NCBI GenBank assembly: GCA_010671905.1 | Contig: JAAHII010000001.1 | Location: 6,596,026-6,660,025, forward strand | Length of the DNA: 64,000 bases | Origin: Leptolyngbya sp. SIOISBB | Lineage (GTDB): Bacteria > Cyanobacteriota > Cyanobacteriia > Phormidesmidales > Phormidesmidaceae | Direction: 5' to 3' | Shown: positions 56,242 to 64,000 of the stretch, one piece after another | Numbering within the stretch: the first letter of the stretch is position 1 | How the letters are laid out: each line of letters starts with the position of its first letter | Made by a program: the position numbers and the translations under genes | The notes under the pieces: model-generated | The model's database searches: none | Told to the model about the DNA's origin: nothing | What the model saw: only the letters and a program-made list of their open reading frames with translations

Positions 56242-57180
56242 TCAGGAAGGCGATAGTTGCAGGCACGGTGGTGGCAGACAAGTGAGCTGCATCGATGTTT
56301 GCGTGCGCGGGTGGATAAATTGGAGGCGATAAGCGTGCAGGTGATAGCCCAGATCGCTGGGCACGGGTAATTTGGTAGATGCGGCAACAGCGCGAGGGAG
56401 TCCGCCTGGAGCATAAAGCGGGTCGCCCAATAGCGGATAGCCGATCGCAGCCAGGTGAATGCGGATCTGATGAGGCCGTCCGGTCAAAATTGTGACCTCC
56501 AGCAGAGTTTGAGTATCACATCGCTGAAGCACTTGCCCCCGGCTGTAGGCCCATTTGCCCGTTGGTATCGCCGCGTAAATCGTGCCGAGAACTGGATACG
56601 GCACTGGTCCAATGGGAGTAGTCACCTCAAAGGTATCTGGCAAATCACTCGGCCCAATGAGCGCCCGGTAGATTTTTTGAAAACTGGCGGCATGATTTTT
56701 GCCCTGGCTAGATTGGCGCAGTTGGCGACTGAGCTCTGTTTTGGCAAGAGGCGATCGCGCCAGCAACATGACCCCCGAGGTGCCCCTTCCCAGTCGATGC
56801 ACGGGACTCGGCGGGGCTTGAGGATACCGCTGCTTCAGTTGATGCAACAAGGTGTTTTCCAAAAAGTTGCCGCCGGGGAGTACGGGTAAACCCGAGGGTT
56901 TAGCGATCGCTAATACATCATCGTCTTCATACAACACTTCAAAGTCCAGAGGGACCGCCGGTTCTTGCCAGGGAGCACGATAGTAGGCAAGCTGTTGATT
57001 CGCTTGCAGAGGCTGCTCGGCCTGGGCAGATTGGCCATCGACGGTGATCTGTCCTCGCTCAATGCGGGACTGCCACTCGTCACAGGATGAATGGCGATAG
57101 CGTTTGGTGTAATAGTCCAATAGCGATTGGCCGACGGCGGTCTTGGGAACGCGATCGTGGTAGATCCAGCCTTGGTTCAT
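56242..57180 (-). CDS. RluA-family pseudouridine synthase, atypical active site
   Basis: A 312-residue RNA pseudouridine synthase-like protein. An S4-like N-terminal part (RIERGQITVDGQSAQAEQPL) is followed by the catalytic domain (about 80-300). The family motif HRLD-x-x-TSG reads HRLGRGTSGVMLLARS here: G131 replaces the catalytic Asp. The rest of the fold looks normal (TGRPHQIRIHLAAIGYPLLG). I believe a Gly here also occurs in a plant/cyanobacterial clade, but I cannot confirm it. RNA target and activity are unknown. Confidence 0.88.
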   Translation of the reverse strand: MNQGWIYHDRVPKTAVGQSLLDYYTKRYRHSSCDEWQSRIERGQITVDGQSAQAEQPLQANQQLAYYRAPWQEPAVPLDFEVLYEDDDVLAIAKPSGLPVLPGGNFLENTLLHQLKQRYPQAPPSPVHRLGRGTSGVMLLARSPLAKTELSRQLRQSSQGKNHAASFQKIYRALIGPSDLPDTFEVTTPIGPVPYPVLGTIYAAIPTGKWAYSRGQVLQRCDTQTLLEVTILTGRPHQIRIHLAAIGYPLLGDPLYAPGGLPRAVAASTKLPVPSDLGYHLHAYRLQFIHPRTQTSMQLTCLPPPCLQLSPS

Positions 57181-58059
57181 GGAGGGGGGTAAAGGTTCGG
57201 AGTGTGAGGGATTTGGGCTTCGGTTGTCTGGTTTCAGGTCTTGGGTAACGGGGCCGCAGTCGAGAGCGAGAAGTTGACTACTTTAGGCGGTTAGGCAGCC
57301 AGCGCTAGGGCGCGTCCAGAGTCACTTCCAAAAGTATTATTGCTGGCCCATCCCACAGACAAGGGCACGTCATCCATTAAGCCCAGAAACCTTGAGGAAT
57401 CAGTAAGCTGCTTGCCCTTTAATTTGCACAACTGCTCAACTTTAGGTGGGGTGGGACAGGCGAGGACGCCTATCTAACGAGTTTTCCCTGTTATCCAAAT
57501 ACGCAAAGTCGATGGGTTTTAGCTTATGACCGCACCCGCATCTTGTTGACCTACTTTGCGACACACATGGGATTACAGAAGCCTTTGGCTTTGTTGGGTT
57601 TCACCACCCATCATCAAGTGAACAAGAAGTATTTGTCATTAGTTAGAGATTTGTTGCACACGTGGGCACAAAGGGCTTGGATTCCAATTGCCCAAGAGCC
57701 GTTTGGGGAGTCGAGCGTAAATAGAATTGAGGAATCGCTCGCTCTACCGGGCCGTCTTGGAGTGAAGACAATAGCGATTTTGAGGGCACGCTTTCCACTG
57801 ACCTGAGCCCCAAAGACTCAAAAGAGAACCCTTAGCTAGACTCCTCTAGCTAAGCTGATTGACATGCAATTTGCATGGTTGAGGTCCGCCAAAAAGGGAG
57901 TGCAAACAACAAAATACGCAAAGTAGGTGAGTTTTAGCTCAACCAGTCACTGCAGCAGACCAGGCTTCGTCCGATCTGTTGCAGCGGTAACCCCGTTAGG
58001 CCTTTTCTACTCCAAGCTGGCTACTATCATGCTTCACTGCATAGGTACTTTGTTTGTCG
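57181..58059. other. Non-coding region with direct and inverted repeats
   Basis: About 880 bases. AATACGCAAAGTCGATGGG followed by TTTTAGCT at 57499-57523 recurs as AATACGCAAAGTAGGTGAG with TTTTAGCT at 57913-57938, in direct orientation. TGACCTACTTTGCG at 57547-57560 is the inverse of part of it. It may be the remains of a mobile element. The frame 57543-57806 (MLTYFATHMGLQKPLALLGF) has no known relatives I can name and is not called a gene. Confidence 0.4.
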
Positions 58060-59136
58060 ATGAGAGAAATGCAATCCAGCCTAGAAAAGCGATCAGCAAC
58101 CATGCGCGGTGTTTGGCTAACAGGACATGGAGATTTCAAGCATCTTGAGATCCGCGATGATATTCCCACACCTCAGTTTGGCCCTGACGATGTGCTGATT
58201 CAAGTTAGGGCAGCAGCAGTCAATAATACCGATATTAATACCCGTACAGCTTGGTATTCCAAACAAGCAGGAGCAGGGGAAGACGCGAGTTGGGGGGGGA
58301 CGCCCATTCAATTCCCCCTGATTCAAGGAGCCGATGTGTGTGGGCACATTGTTGCGGTCGGGGAGAAGGTGAGTGCAAAGCGCATCGGTGAACGAGTTTT
58401 AGTCGAGCCTTGTCTTTGGCAGGTCAATGGAAAAGAACTAGAGCAACCTGGGTATTTGGGCTCTGAATGTGATGGTGGCTTTGCTGACTATACCGTTGTC
58501 GCCTCGCGCCATGCCCACAAAATTGATAGCCGATATAGCGATACCGATCTGGCCTCTTTTCCCTGTTCATATTCGACAGCGGAAAACCTTTTGACCAGAG
58601 CCCATGTGGGGCAGGGCGATCGCCTTTTAGTCACCGGTGCCTCAGGGGGCGTGGGCTCGGCAGTTGTGCAATTAGCTAAAGTCAGAGGGGCGGAGGTGAT
58701 TGCCATCACCAGTGCCGCAAAAGCCCAAGCAATGCTTGATTTAGGGGCAACGACAACCATTGCCAGAGGCGAGAGCATCCTCAAGGAACTGGGCAAAAAT
58801 TCCGTTGATGTGGTGGTGGATTTGGTCGCCGGAGAACAGTGGCCAGAATTCTTAGAAGTGCTGCGTCCCAAAGGACGCTATGCCGTTGCCGGGGCCATTG
58901 GCGGCCCTTTAGTTGAACTAGATGTTCGGACACTGTATCTGAAAGACTTGAGTTTCTTCGGATGTACGGTGTTGGAGCCAGAAGTCTTTCCCAATCTCAT
59001 TAAGCGAATTGAAGAGGAGAGTATTCGCCCGCTCGTTGCCCAGGTATTCTCTCTAGAACAAATTGTTGATGCGCAAAAAGCATTTCTATCGAAGCAGCAC
59101 GTTGGCAAAATTGTGCTTCAGGTCTCTGAAGCTTAA
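58060..59136 (+). CDS. Zinc-type alcohol dehydrogenase-like / quinone oxidoreductase (MDR superfamily)
   Basis: A 358-residue medium-chain dehydrogenase from ATG 58060; ATG 58102 (MRGVWLTGHGDFKHLEIRDD) is also possible. The N-terminal GroES-like domain (VLIQVRAAAVNNTDINTRTA) is followed by a Rossmann domain with LLVTGASGGVGSAVVQLAKV. The zinc-binding Cys cluster of classical alcohol dehydrogenases is missing, so it is likely an NADPH-dependent quinone or enone reductase. The substrate is unknown. Confidence 0.88.
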   Translation: MREMQSSLEKRSATMRGVWLTGHGDFKHLEIRDDIPTPQFGPDDVLIQVRAAAVNNTDINTRTAWYSKQAGAGEDASWGGTPIQFPLIQGADVCGHIVAVGEKVSAKRIGERVLVEPCLWQVNGKELEQPGYLGSECDGGFADYTVVASRHAHKIDSRYSDTDLASFPCSYSTAENLLTRAHVGQGDRLLVTGASGGVGSAVVQLAKVRGAEVIAITSAAKAQAMLDLGATTTIARGESILKELGKNSVDVVVDLVAGEQWPEFLEVLRPKGRYAVAGAIGGPLVELDVRTLYLKDLSFFGCTVLEPEVFPNLIKRIEEESIRPLVAQVFSLEQIVDAQKAFLSKQHVGKIVLQVSEA

Positions 59137-59310
59137 AACCTGAATCTCAAGCCACAGCACTGCCGTCCGTATTTCTAGGTGAAGAACTTCTCGTTTTATT
59201 CCTTTTCTGCGCACAGCTTCTTCCCGGTTGCTCTCTACTGTGTTGCTTGTAGACATCAAGAGATTACACCCTCTTGAAAATCCCACCACTGATACAGAAA
59301 GGAGACAACC

Positions 59311-59586
59311 ATGAAAGGTCTAGCCATTGCTTCCATCATCGCGACCGCCTTAATTGCCGGTGCAGCCCTGCCTTCTCAAGCCGTTGAGGACGGCAAGGTT
59401 GATTTTGACCAACTGCGTCAGGAAAACCTGGAAAAGGATGCCATTGACAGCGATGCGTTGCGTCGGGAAAATCTCGAAAAAGAAGACGGCAAGATCGACT
59501 TCGACCAACTGCGTCGAGAGAACTTGGAGAAAGATGCGTTGGCGCAGCCCCTCCTAAGGAATAGCGCGGCAATTCCCTTTTCCTAA
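59311..59586 (+). CDS. Small secreted protein with internal 16-residue repeats
   Basis: A 91-residue exported protein with a very good ribosome site (AAAGGAG, then ACAACC, ATG). The signal peptide is MKGLAIASIIATALIAGAAL with cleavage near PSQA. The mature part is almost only three repeats: VDFDQLRQENLEKDAI, DSDALRRENLEKEDGK and IDFDQLRRENLEKDAL. They are acidic/basic heptad-like and probably form one amphipathic helix. A strong terminator follows, so it is a stand-alone, possibly well expressed gene. I do not recognise the family. Confidence 0.75.
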   Translation: MKGLAIASIIATALIAGAALPSQAVEDGKVDFDQLRQENLEKDAIDSDALRRENLEKEDGKIDFDQLRRENLEKDALAQPLLRNSAAIPFS

Positions 59587-59636
59587 GAACGGCTCAACTT
59601 AGATGAATTTGCCCCGAATATTCATCGCCCCACTCA

Positions 59637-59665
59637 CAGCCCTCATTCCGATGGGGGCTGTTTTT
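59637..59665 (+). terminator. Rho-independent terminator
   Basis: CAGCCC and GGGCTG arms with a ten- to twelve-base loop are followed directly by TTTTT, 51 bases after the stop of the small secreted repeat protein. Confidence 0.75.
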
Positions 59666-59822
59666 GAACAGATATACTCCAGGCTGGATGGTTGAATCAA
59701 TTTACGTTTTGTTTTCACCCAGTCTCAAAACGTCTTCTCGTCTTATAAGAAATCCCCTAATTCAGCAGGGCTGGAAAAAGAGCCAACTATGATGAACAAC
59801 GATAGCTGTGCTTTGAACCGTA

Positions 59823-62780
59823 ATGACACCTCAGCGCGCTAAATCCATCTTAAAGTCACGCCCTCGACGCGTCTCATTGCGATCGACCCTGGTTTATCCG
59901 TTTGTGTTGCAAATCTTTCTGGCGGTTGGGCTGACGGGGTATATCTCGTTGCGCAACGGGCAGCGCGCGGTGAATGAGGTCGCTTTTCAGCTGCGTCAAG
60001 AAATTTCCAACCGCATTCATGAGCGGTTGGCTGACCATTCAGAAATTCCCCATCTGATCAATCAGGTCAATGCGGATGCAGCGCGACGCGGTGACTTGCA
60101 AACCCAAGATTTGGCGAGTGAGCGCTATCTTTGGCAACAAATTCAATATTTAGATGATGTCACCTGGCTCTATTTCGGCAGTAATGAGGATGGCTCCTTT
60201 ATTGGGGTCACGCAAACCCAAGAGGATGAACTGCAAGTGGTGGTCAACGACACCAGCACAGACTTTTTGGGGCATTACTATGCGCTGGATGAAACGACTG
60301 GCGATCGCACCAATCTCGTGCAGGTTAATCCTCAGACCTACGATGCGCGATCGCGTCCCTGGTTTCAGACAGCGGTCGAAGCCAATGCCGCCGTGTGGAG
60401 TGATATCTATGGGAGCGTGGGCTTACCGCAATTAATTGTGAGTGCGGTGTTGCCCGTTTATGACAATGCGGGGGAGCTCATTGGCGTGACTGGAGTCGAT
60501 TTCTCCCTGGACGATATTGGTCAGTTTTTACAGAGTATCGACATTGGCAAAACGGGCCAGGCCTTTGTGATGGATAGCAACGGCATCTTAGTGGCCAGCT
60601 CAACGCGCGAGCGACCCTACCGAATTCAGGAAAATGACGTCATAGAGCGCACCGCAGCGGTCAATAGCGATCATCCACTGACCAAGGAAACGGCGCGGTT
60701 TATCGCCAAAACCGTTGGCTTAAGCAATCTGCCCGACCATACCCAGCTTGATTTCACAGCGCAAGGCCAAAGACAATTTGTGCAGGTTTCCAAGTTTGCC
60801 GATCAGCGCGGGATTGATTGGCTGATTGTGGTAGTGGTGCCAGAAGCGGACTTTATGGAGCAGATTGAAGCCAATACCCGTACGACAATTTTGTTGTGTT
60901 TAGGGGCACTGGCGATCGCGACGGCTCTGGGCATCTTCACCGCTCGTCGCCTCACTCATCCCATTCTCCAGCTCAGTCAGATGAGTCAGGCCCTGGCGCA
61001 AAGCACCCGAGCCAACCAGATGGAGACCGCCGAAACCCTGCCGGTAGAAACGCGCGGTATCCGCGAACTGGAAACTCTGGCCGATTCCTTTAACGATATG
61101 GGTGCTCAGTTACAAGATTCCTTTCAAGCGTTGGCCCGCAATAATGAAGAACTCGAACAACGGGTGCAACAGCGAACCGCCGATTTGCAAGCGGCTAAAG
61201 AAACTGCCGATGCGGCCAACCGGGCAAAAAGCGAATTTTTGGCCAATATGAGCCACGAACTGCGGACGCCGCTGAATGCCATTATTGGCTTTGCCCAAAT
61301 CCTCTTGCGAGACGAGCGCCTGGCGACGGATCAGCAAGATAACCTCAAAATCCTCAATCGCAGCGGGGAACACTTGTTGGCCCTGATCAACGATGTGTTG
61401 GAAATGTCCAAAATTGAGGCCGGTCGCGTCACGCTGAATGTGCAACCGATTGATCTGTATAGTCTGCTTGATTCCCTGGAGGAAATGCTGCGGCTGCGGG
61501 CACAGGCCAAAGGGTTGCAGCTGATTTTCGATCGCGCTCCTGACGTCCCGCAATACGTCTGTCTGGATGAAGGCAAGCTGCGACAAGTGCTCATCAATTT
61601 GTTGGGCAACGGGGTGAAATTTACGCCTGCCGGTAGTGTGTGTCTGCGGGTACGAGTCCGGTCTTCCTTACCCGAAAATGCCCCGCCTCATGTTCCCCTC
61701 CAACTAGAGTTCGAGGTGGAAGATACGGGGCAGGGCATTCCCGCTAGTGAACTAGACAGTATTTTTGATGCCTTTATTCAGTCACGCTCCATTGACCACA
61801 GCAAAGGAGGCACTGGGTTGGGCTTGGCGATCAGTCGGCAGTTTGTGCAGCTTTTGGGCGGTGATCTGCAAGTGGCGAGTGTTGTGGACCAGGGAACCCG
61901 ATTTACCTTCCAGATCCAGACCACCCTGGCTGCCGGTGACGCTACCGACCCGGCCAGAGAGTACTGCCAGGTCATCAGCATTGCCGAGGGGCAACCGGCC
62001 TGGCGGATTCTCGTCGTCGACGATAACCCCGATAACCGCTTGGTCATTCACACCCTGCTAGAGCGCGTCGGCTTTGAGGTCGAGGAAGCCGTTAACGGCC
62101 AGGATGCGATCGCTCAATGGCAAACCTGGCAGCCCCACCTGATTTGGATGGACATGCGTATGCCCGTGATGGATGGCTATGAAGCGACGCGGCAGATTCG
62201 AGCGTTGGAAAAGAAGGTGGAACAGGGAACAGGGAATAGGGAACAGGGAATAGGGAATAGGAAGCAGGGAATAGAAAATGGGTCACCGACTTCACCCATT
62301 CCATTACCAAAGGCCCCAGCGACCCAACCACCCAGCGACCCAACCACCCAGCCACCCACTCCCCACATCCCCATCATTGCCCTTACCGCGAGTGTCTTTG
62401 AAGAGAAGCGAGAGGCAGTCTTAGCGGCTGGATGTGACGACTTTGTAAGGAAGCCCTTTCAAGAGCGGGTGATTTTTGAAAAGCTGGCCACGTATTTAGG
62501 GGTGCAGTATGAATATCAGGCGGTGAAAGCGGATGCTGCCAGCATCGCTCACGAACCGGGCGAATCACTCACACCCGAGGCTTTGCAGTCGATGACTGTA
62601 GAGTGGATTCAGCAATTACATGAAGCGGCGGTGCGAGCAGATGCCACGCTATTGCAGCAACAGATTCAGCAGATTCCGTCGCAATACTCCAACCTATCTC
62701 AGCAACTGACCTATCACGTGCGGCATTACGACTACGATCGCATTGTTGAACTCTCAGCCGCCGTGTTAGCAAAACCCTAA
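59823..62780 (+). CDS. Hybrid histidine kinase, dCache-HAMP-HisKA-HATPase-REC, with repeat-derived insertion
   Basis: A 985-residue membrane sensor kinase. Helix 1 (about 24-43), a periplasmic double-Cache domain (45-345) much like that of the sensor at 25081, helix 2 (354-374), HAMP (375-435), coiled coil, HisKA with H478 ([20 protein letters not shown]), and a complete HATPase domain (N-box [13 protein letters not shown]1 [12 protein letters not shown]2 [11 protein letters not shown]). The receiver (about 725-890) has DD at its start and phospho-acceptor D777 ([11 protein letters not shown]). Between its third helix and fourth strand, residues 798-848 are extra, coded by tandem heptamers and octamers. 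A C-terminal helical stretch of 80 residues ends the protein. Ligand and target are unknown. Confidence 0.92.
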   Translation: MTPQRAKSILKSRPRRVSLRSTLVYPFVLQIFLAVGLTGYISLRNGQRAVNEVAFQLRQEISNRIHERLADHSEIPHLINQVNADAARRGDLQTQDLASERYLWQQIQYLDDVTWLYFGSNEDGSFIGVTQTQEDELQVVVNDTSTDFLGHYYALDETTGDRTNLVQVNPQTYDARSRPWFQTAVEANAAVWSDIYGSVGLPQLIVSAVLPVYDNAGELIGVTGVDFSLDDIGQFLQSIDIGKTGQAFVMDSNGILVASSTRERPYRIQENDVIERTAAVNSDHPLTKETARFIAKTVGLSNLPDHTQLDFTAQGQRQFVQVSKFADQRGIDWLIVVVVPEADFMEQIEANTRTTILLCLGALAIATALGIFTARRLTHPILQLSQMSQALAQSTRANQMETAETLPVETRGIRELETLADSFNDMGAQLQDSFQALARNNEELEQRVQQRTADLQAAKETADAANRAKSEFLANMSHELRTPLNAIIGFAQILLRDERLATDQQDNLKILNRSGEHLLALINDVLEMSKIEAGRVTLNVQPIDLYSLLDSLEEMLRLRAQAKGLQLIFDRAPDVPQYVCLDEGKLRQVLINLLGNGVKFTPAGSVCLRVRVRSSLPENAPPHVPLQLEFEVEDTGQGIPASELDSIFDAFIQSRSIDHSKGGTGLGLAISRQFVQLLGGDLQVASVVDQGTRFTFQIQTTLAAGDATDPAREYCQVISIAEGQPAWRILVVDDNPDNRLVIHTLLERVGFEVEEAVNGQDAIAQWQTWQPHLIWMDMRMPVMDGYEATRQIRALEKKVEQGTGNREQGIGNRKQGIENGSPTSPIPLPKAPATQPPSDPTTQPPTPHIPIIALTASVFEEKREAVLAAGCDDFVRKPFQERVIFEKLATYLGVQYEYQAVKADAASIAHEPGESLTPEALQSMTVEWIQQLHEAAVRADATLLQQQIQQIPSQYSNLSQQLTYHVRHYDYDRIVELSAAVLAKP
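62219..62363. repeat. Tandem heptamer and octamer repeats inside the kinase gene
   Basis: Eight heptamers of the type GGAACAG/GGAATAG/GAAGCAG occupy 62219-62274. Five to six octamers of the type CCAGCGAC/CCAACCAC/CCAGCCAC follow at 62316-62363. Both are short tandem repeats of the sort usually found between genes; here they are translated in frame. Confidence 0.85.
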
Positions 62781-63028
62781 TAGGGGTATATCACGTTACC
62801 GCTAACCTGTTGTGCAACTATTTTGCCCTCACCTCCTCAGTTTCCTCTCCCCATTCTGAGGGACTGTGAACTCCGGGCTCCCCCCCAAATGGGGAATAAA
62901 GCAGGGCTGTTTCAGGGTCGCTAGAGGATATTTCAGACTGTCGATATTTCGTCAGGGCGCACAGCTGTGCGCCCTGACCAGAAACGTGAAAGTTGCCTGT
63001 CACGACTCCATCACATCGCGACGGCTCT
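62781..63028. repeat. Intergenic region with a 28-bp perfect palindrome
   Basis: Convergent gap between the hybrid kinase and the methyltransferase. At 62951-62978 the 14-base arm GTCAGGGCGCACAG is followed at once by its exact inverse, giving a perfect palindrome without a loop. A degraded hairpin repeat (GCCCTCACCTCCTCAG type) lies at 62824-62870. There is no T run, so it is not an ordinary terminator. Confidence 0.8.
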
Positions 63029-64000
63029 CTACGCCGCCCGCGATCGCCCGACGGCTGCTGGCGTCGTTTGCAAGAACCCGGCAAAAATTTCTGCGACATG
63101 GCGTTGGTCGGTGCCGCAACAGCCGCCCAGCACCCGCAAGTTCGGTAGCATGTTGCCCAAGGCTACACATTGCCGTCCCAGTTCCAGGGGATTGCCTTCA
63201 TCCAGTTCCTCCGCTTCGTCGAGTTCGGCATGACTCTTGATGGAAGCATTCGGGCGGATACCGCCGATACGATTGAGCCAAGCTTCTCCAGACTGAAGGG
63301 TATGGGCAAAGTGGAGCGGATGGGCGCAGTTGATCATGTAGTAACTGGGATAACCATCCGTAGCGCTATCAACTTGGGCGATCGCGGCTTTTAACGATTG
63401 CCCATTGGGTAAACAGCCATCTGTTTCGACGGTGAAGGAAATGACCACCGGCATCTCGCCCGCGTGGGCCGCACGGACAATCCCGATCGCTTCTTCGGCA
63501 TAGGTCATCGTCACCGCCGTGATCAGGTCAGCTCCCGCATCTCGCAGGACGGCCGTTTGGAAGGCATGATAGGCTTCTGCTTCTGTGATTGCCATCAGCG
63601 TATCGGGATTGTAGCCATCGCCTCGGGGGCCTAAGCAGCCACTAATCACGATGGGCGTGGCGGGCGTTTCAAATTCATGGCGAATGTCGCGGAGTAAGTC
63701 AATGGATTTGTAGTTGAGTTCGGCGATCGCCTGTCGGGTATAGCCCAATTGCTGTCCCCAATCAGGGCTGGCTCGCCAGGTAGCGCTTTCCAAAATGCAG
63801 CCCGCTTCAAAGGTGTGGGCTAAGTCGGCGTAGGTGCGGAAATATTTGCGCAAAGCCTCGGTGCCAAAAGCATCTTTGAGCAACGCAAAGGCGGCAAATT
63901 CTGGCAGGTGCAACCCTTCCTGAAAGATCAGGGTGGTTTCTAATCCGCCATCGGTCAAAAAGTAGCGATCGCCCATTTGTGGCAATCGGTGTCGGTAACG
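63029..64000 (-). CDS. Homocysteine S-methyltransferase family protein; 5' end beyond the window
   Basis: Transfers a methyl group to homocysteine or a related thiol. The zinc ligands are visible: the Cys in MINCAHPLHFAHTL and the Cys pair in VLGGCCGTDQRHVAEI. LTDGGLETTLIFQEGLHLPE is the family N-terminus. ATG 63976 would be an internal start. The frame stays open to the window edge and reads RYRHRLPQ before it, which resembles the N-terminus of full-length relatives (YR-x-x-LPQ), so the real start probably lies beyond base 64000. The C-terminus is complete. Confidence 0.9.
   Translation of the reverse strand, partial: RYRHRLPQMGDRYFLTDGGLETTLIFQEGLHLPEFAAFALLKDAFGTEALRKYFRTYADLAHTFEAGCILESATWRASPDWGQQLGYTRQAIAELNYKSIDLLRDIRHEFETPATPIVISGCLGPRGDGYNPDTLMAITEAEAYHAFQTAVLRDAGADLITAVTMTYAEEAIGIVRAAHAGEMPVVISFTVETDGCLPNGQSLKAAIAQVDSATDGYPSYYMINCAHPLHFAHTLQSGEAWLNRIGGIRPNASIKSHAELDEAEELDEGNPLELGRQCVALGNMLPNLRVLGGCCGTDQRHVAEIFAGFLQTTPAAVGRSRAA

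Noticed and set aside
57543-57806. 87-residue frame between two repeats
   Set aside because: It resembles no family I know and overlaps one of the inverted repeats. Kept only as part of the intergenic entry.
1-64000. tRNA, rRNA and CRISPR arrays
   Set aside because: I checked the intergenic parts for the T-loop pattern and for regular spaced repeats and found none. The tandem heptamers have no spacers, so they are not CRISPR.

Overview
The window is a 64 kb stretch of a cyanobacterial chromosome. The evidence is a complete kaiA-kaiB-kaiC clock cluster, psb28 (photosystem II assembly), an SLH-domain OprB-type porin, a cyanobacterial two-domain ThiE, a PEP-CTERM protein, and very frequent GCGATCGC octamers (HIP1). 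Intergenic DNA is rich in dispersed repeats and heptanucleotide tandem repeats. The style fits a filamentous Leptolyngbya/Nodosilinea-like lineage, but the species cannot be fixed from sequence alone.

Layout. 1-9.5 kb: a type II NADH dehydrogenase cut by the left edge, an orphan AT-rich gene, a membrane-bound class III adenylate cyclase, a saccharopine-dehydrogenase-like oxidoreductase and a 1,270-residue polytopic membrane protein. 10.2-18.2 kb: a porin followed by a NitT/TauT-type ABC importer whose binding-protein gene is frameshifted. Two further 3' tails of the same binding-protein gene lie downstream, among Uma2 genes and broken small genes. 18.2-22.8 kb: an SDR/AraC pair, a hypothetical gene and an RlaP-type nucleotidyltransferase. 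23.3-27.3 kb: a tight operon of MinD/ParA-like ATPase (frameshifted), glutaminase A and a dCache-HAMP-PAS-PAS sensor with no recognised output domain. 27.8-30.4 kb: a GAF-LuxR regulator and a decayed ISKra4-type insertion sequence.

31.8-40.5 kb holds the Nit1 nitrilase cluster: a divergent MSMEG_0569-type flavoenzyme, then MSMEG_0572-like protein, nitrilase, radical SAM protein, GNAT, AIR-synthase-like protein, glycosyltransferase and MSMEG_0570-like protein. This conserved set is linked to nitrogen starvation and, in some bacteria, to cyanide assimilation. 41.5-46.9 kb: small hypotheticals, psb28-moaB (moaB carries an in-frame stop), thiE-thiS and a lumenal pentapeptide-repeat protein. 47-53.9 kb: a divergent histidine-kinase-like protein with a degraded ATPase domain, kaiABC and a membrane-anchored HEAT protein. 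54-64 kb: CDGSH protein, pirin with divergent LysR regulator, RluA-type pseudouridine synthase, an MDR oxidoreductase, a small secreted repeat protein, a hybrid histidine kinase with a repeat-derived insertion in its receiver, and a homocysteine S-methyltransferase running off the right edge.

Two features stand out. First, several genes are broken by single-base gains, four of them explicable by one extra base in a homopolymer, and two more carry in-frame stops. This is either real decay or sequencing error and must be resolved before calling pseudogenes. Second, at least three families of small non-coding elements with terminal inverted repeats are present; one copy appears to supply the stop codon of the PAS sensor. 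The best candidates for new biology are the ParA-glutaminase-sensor operon and the clock-adjacent kinase-like protein.
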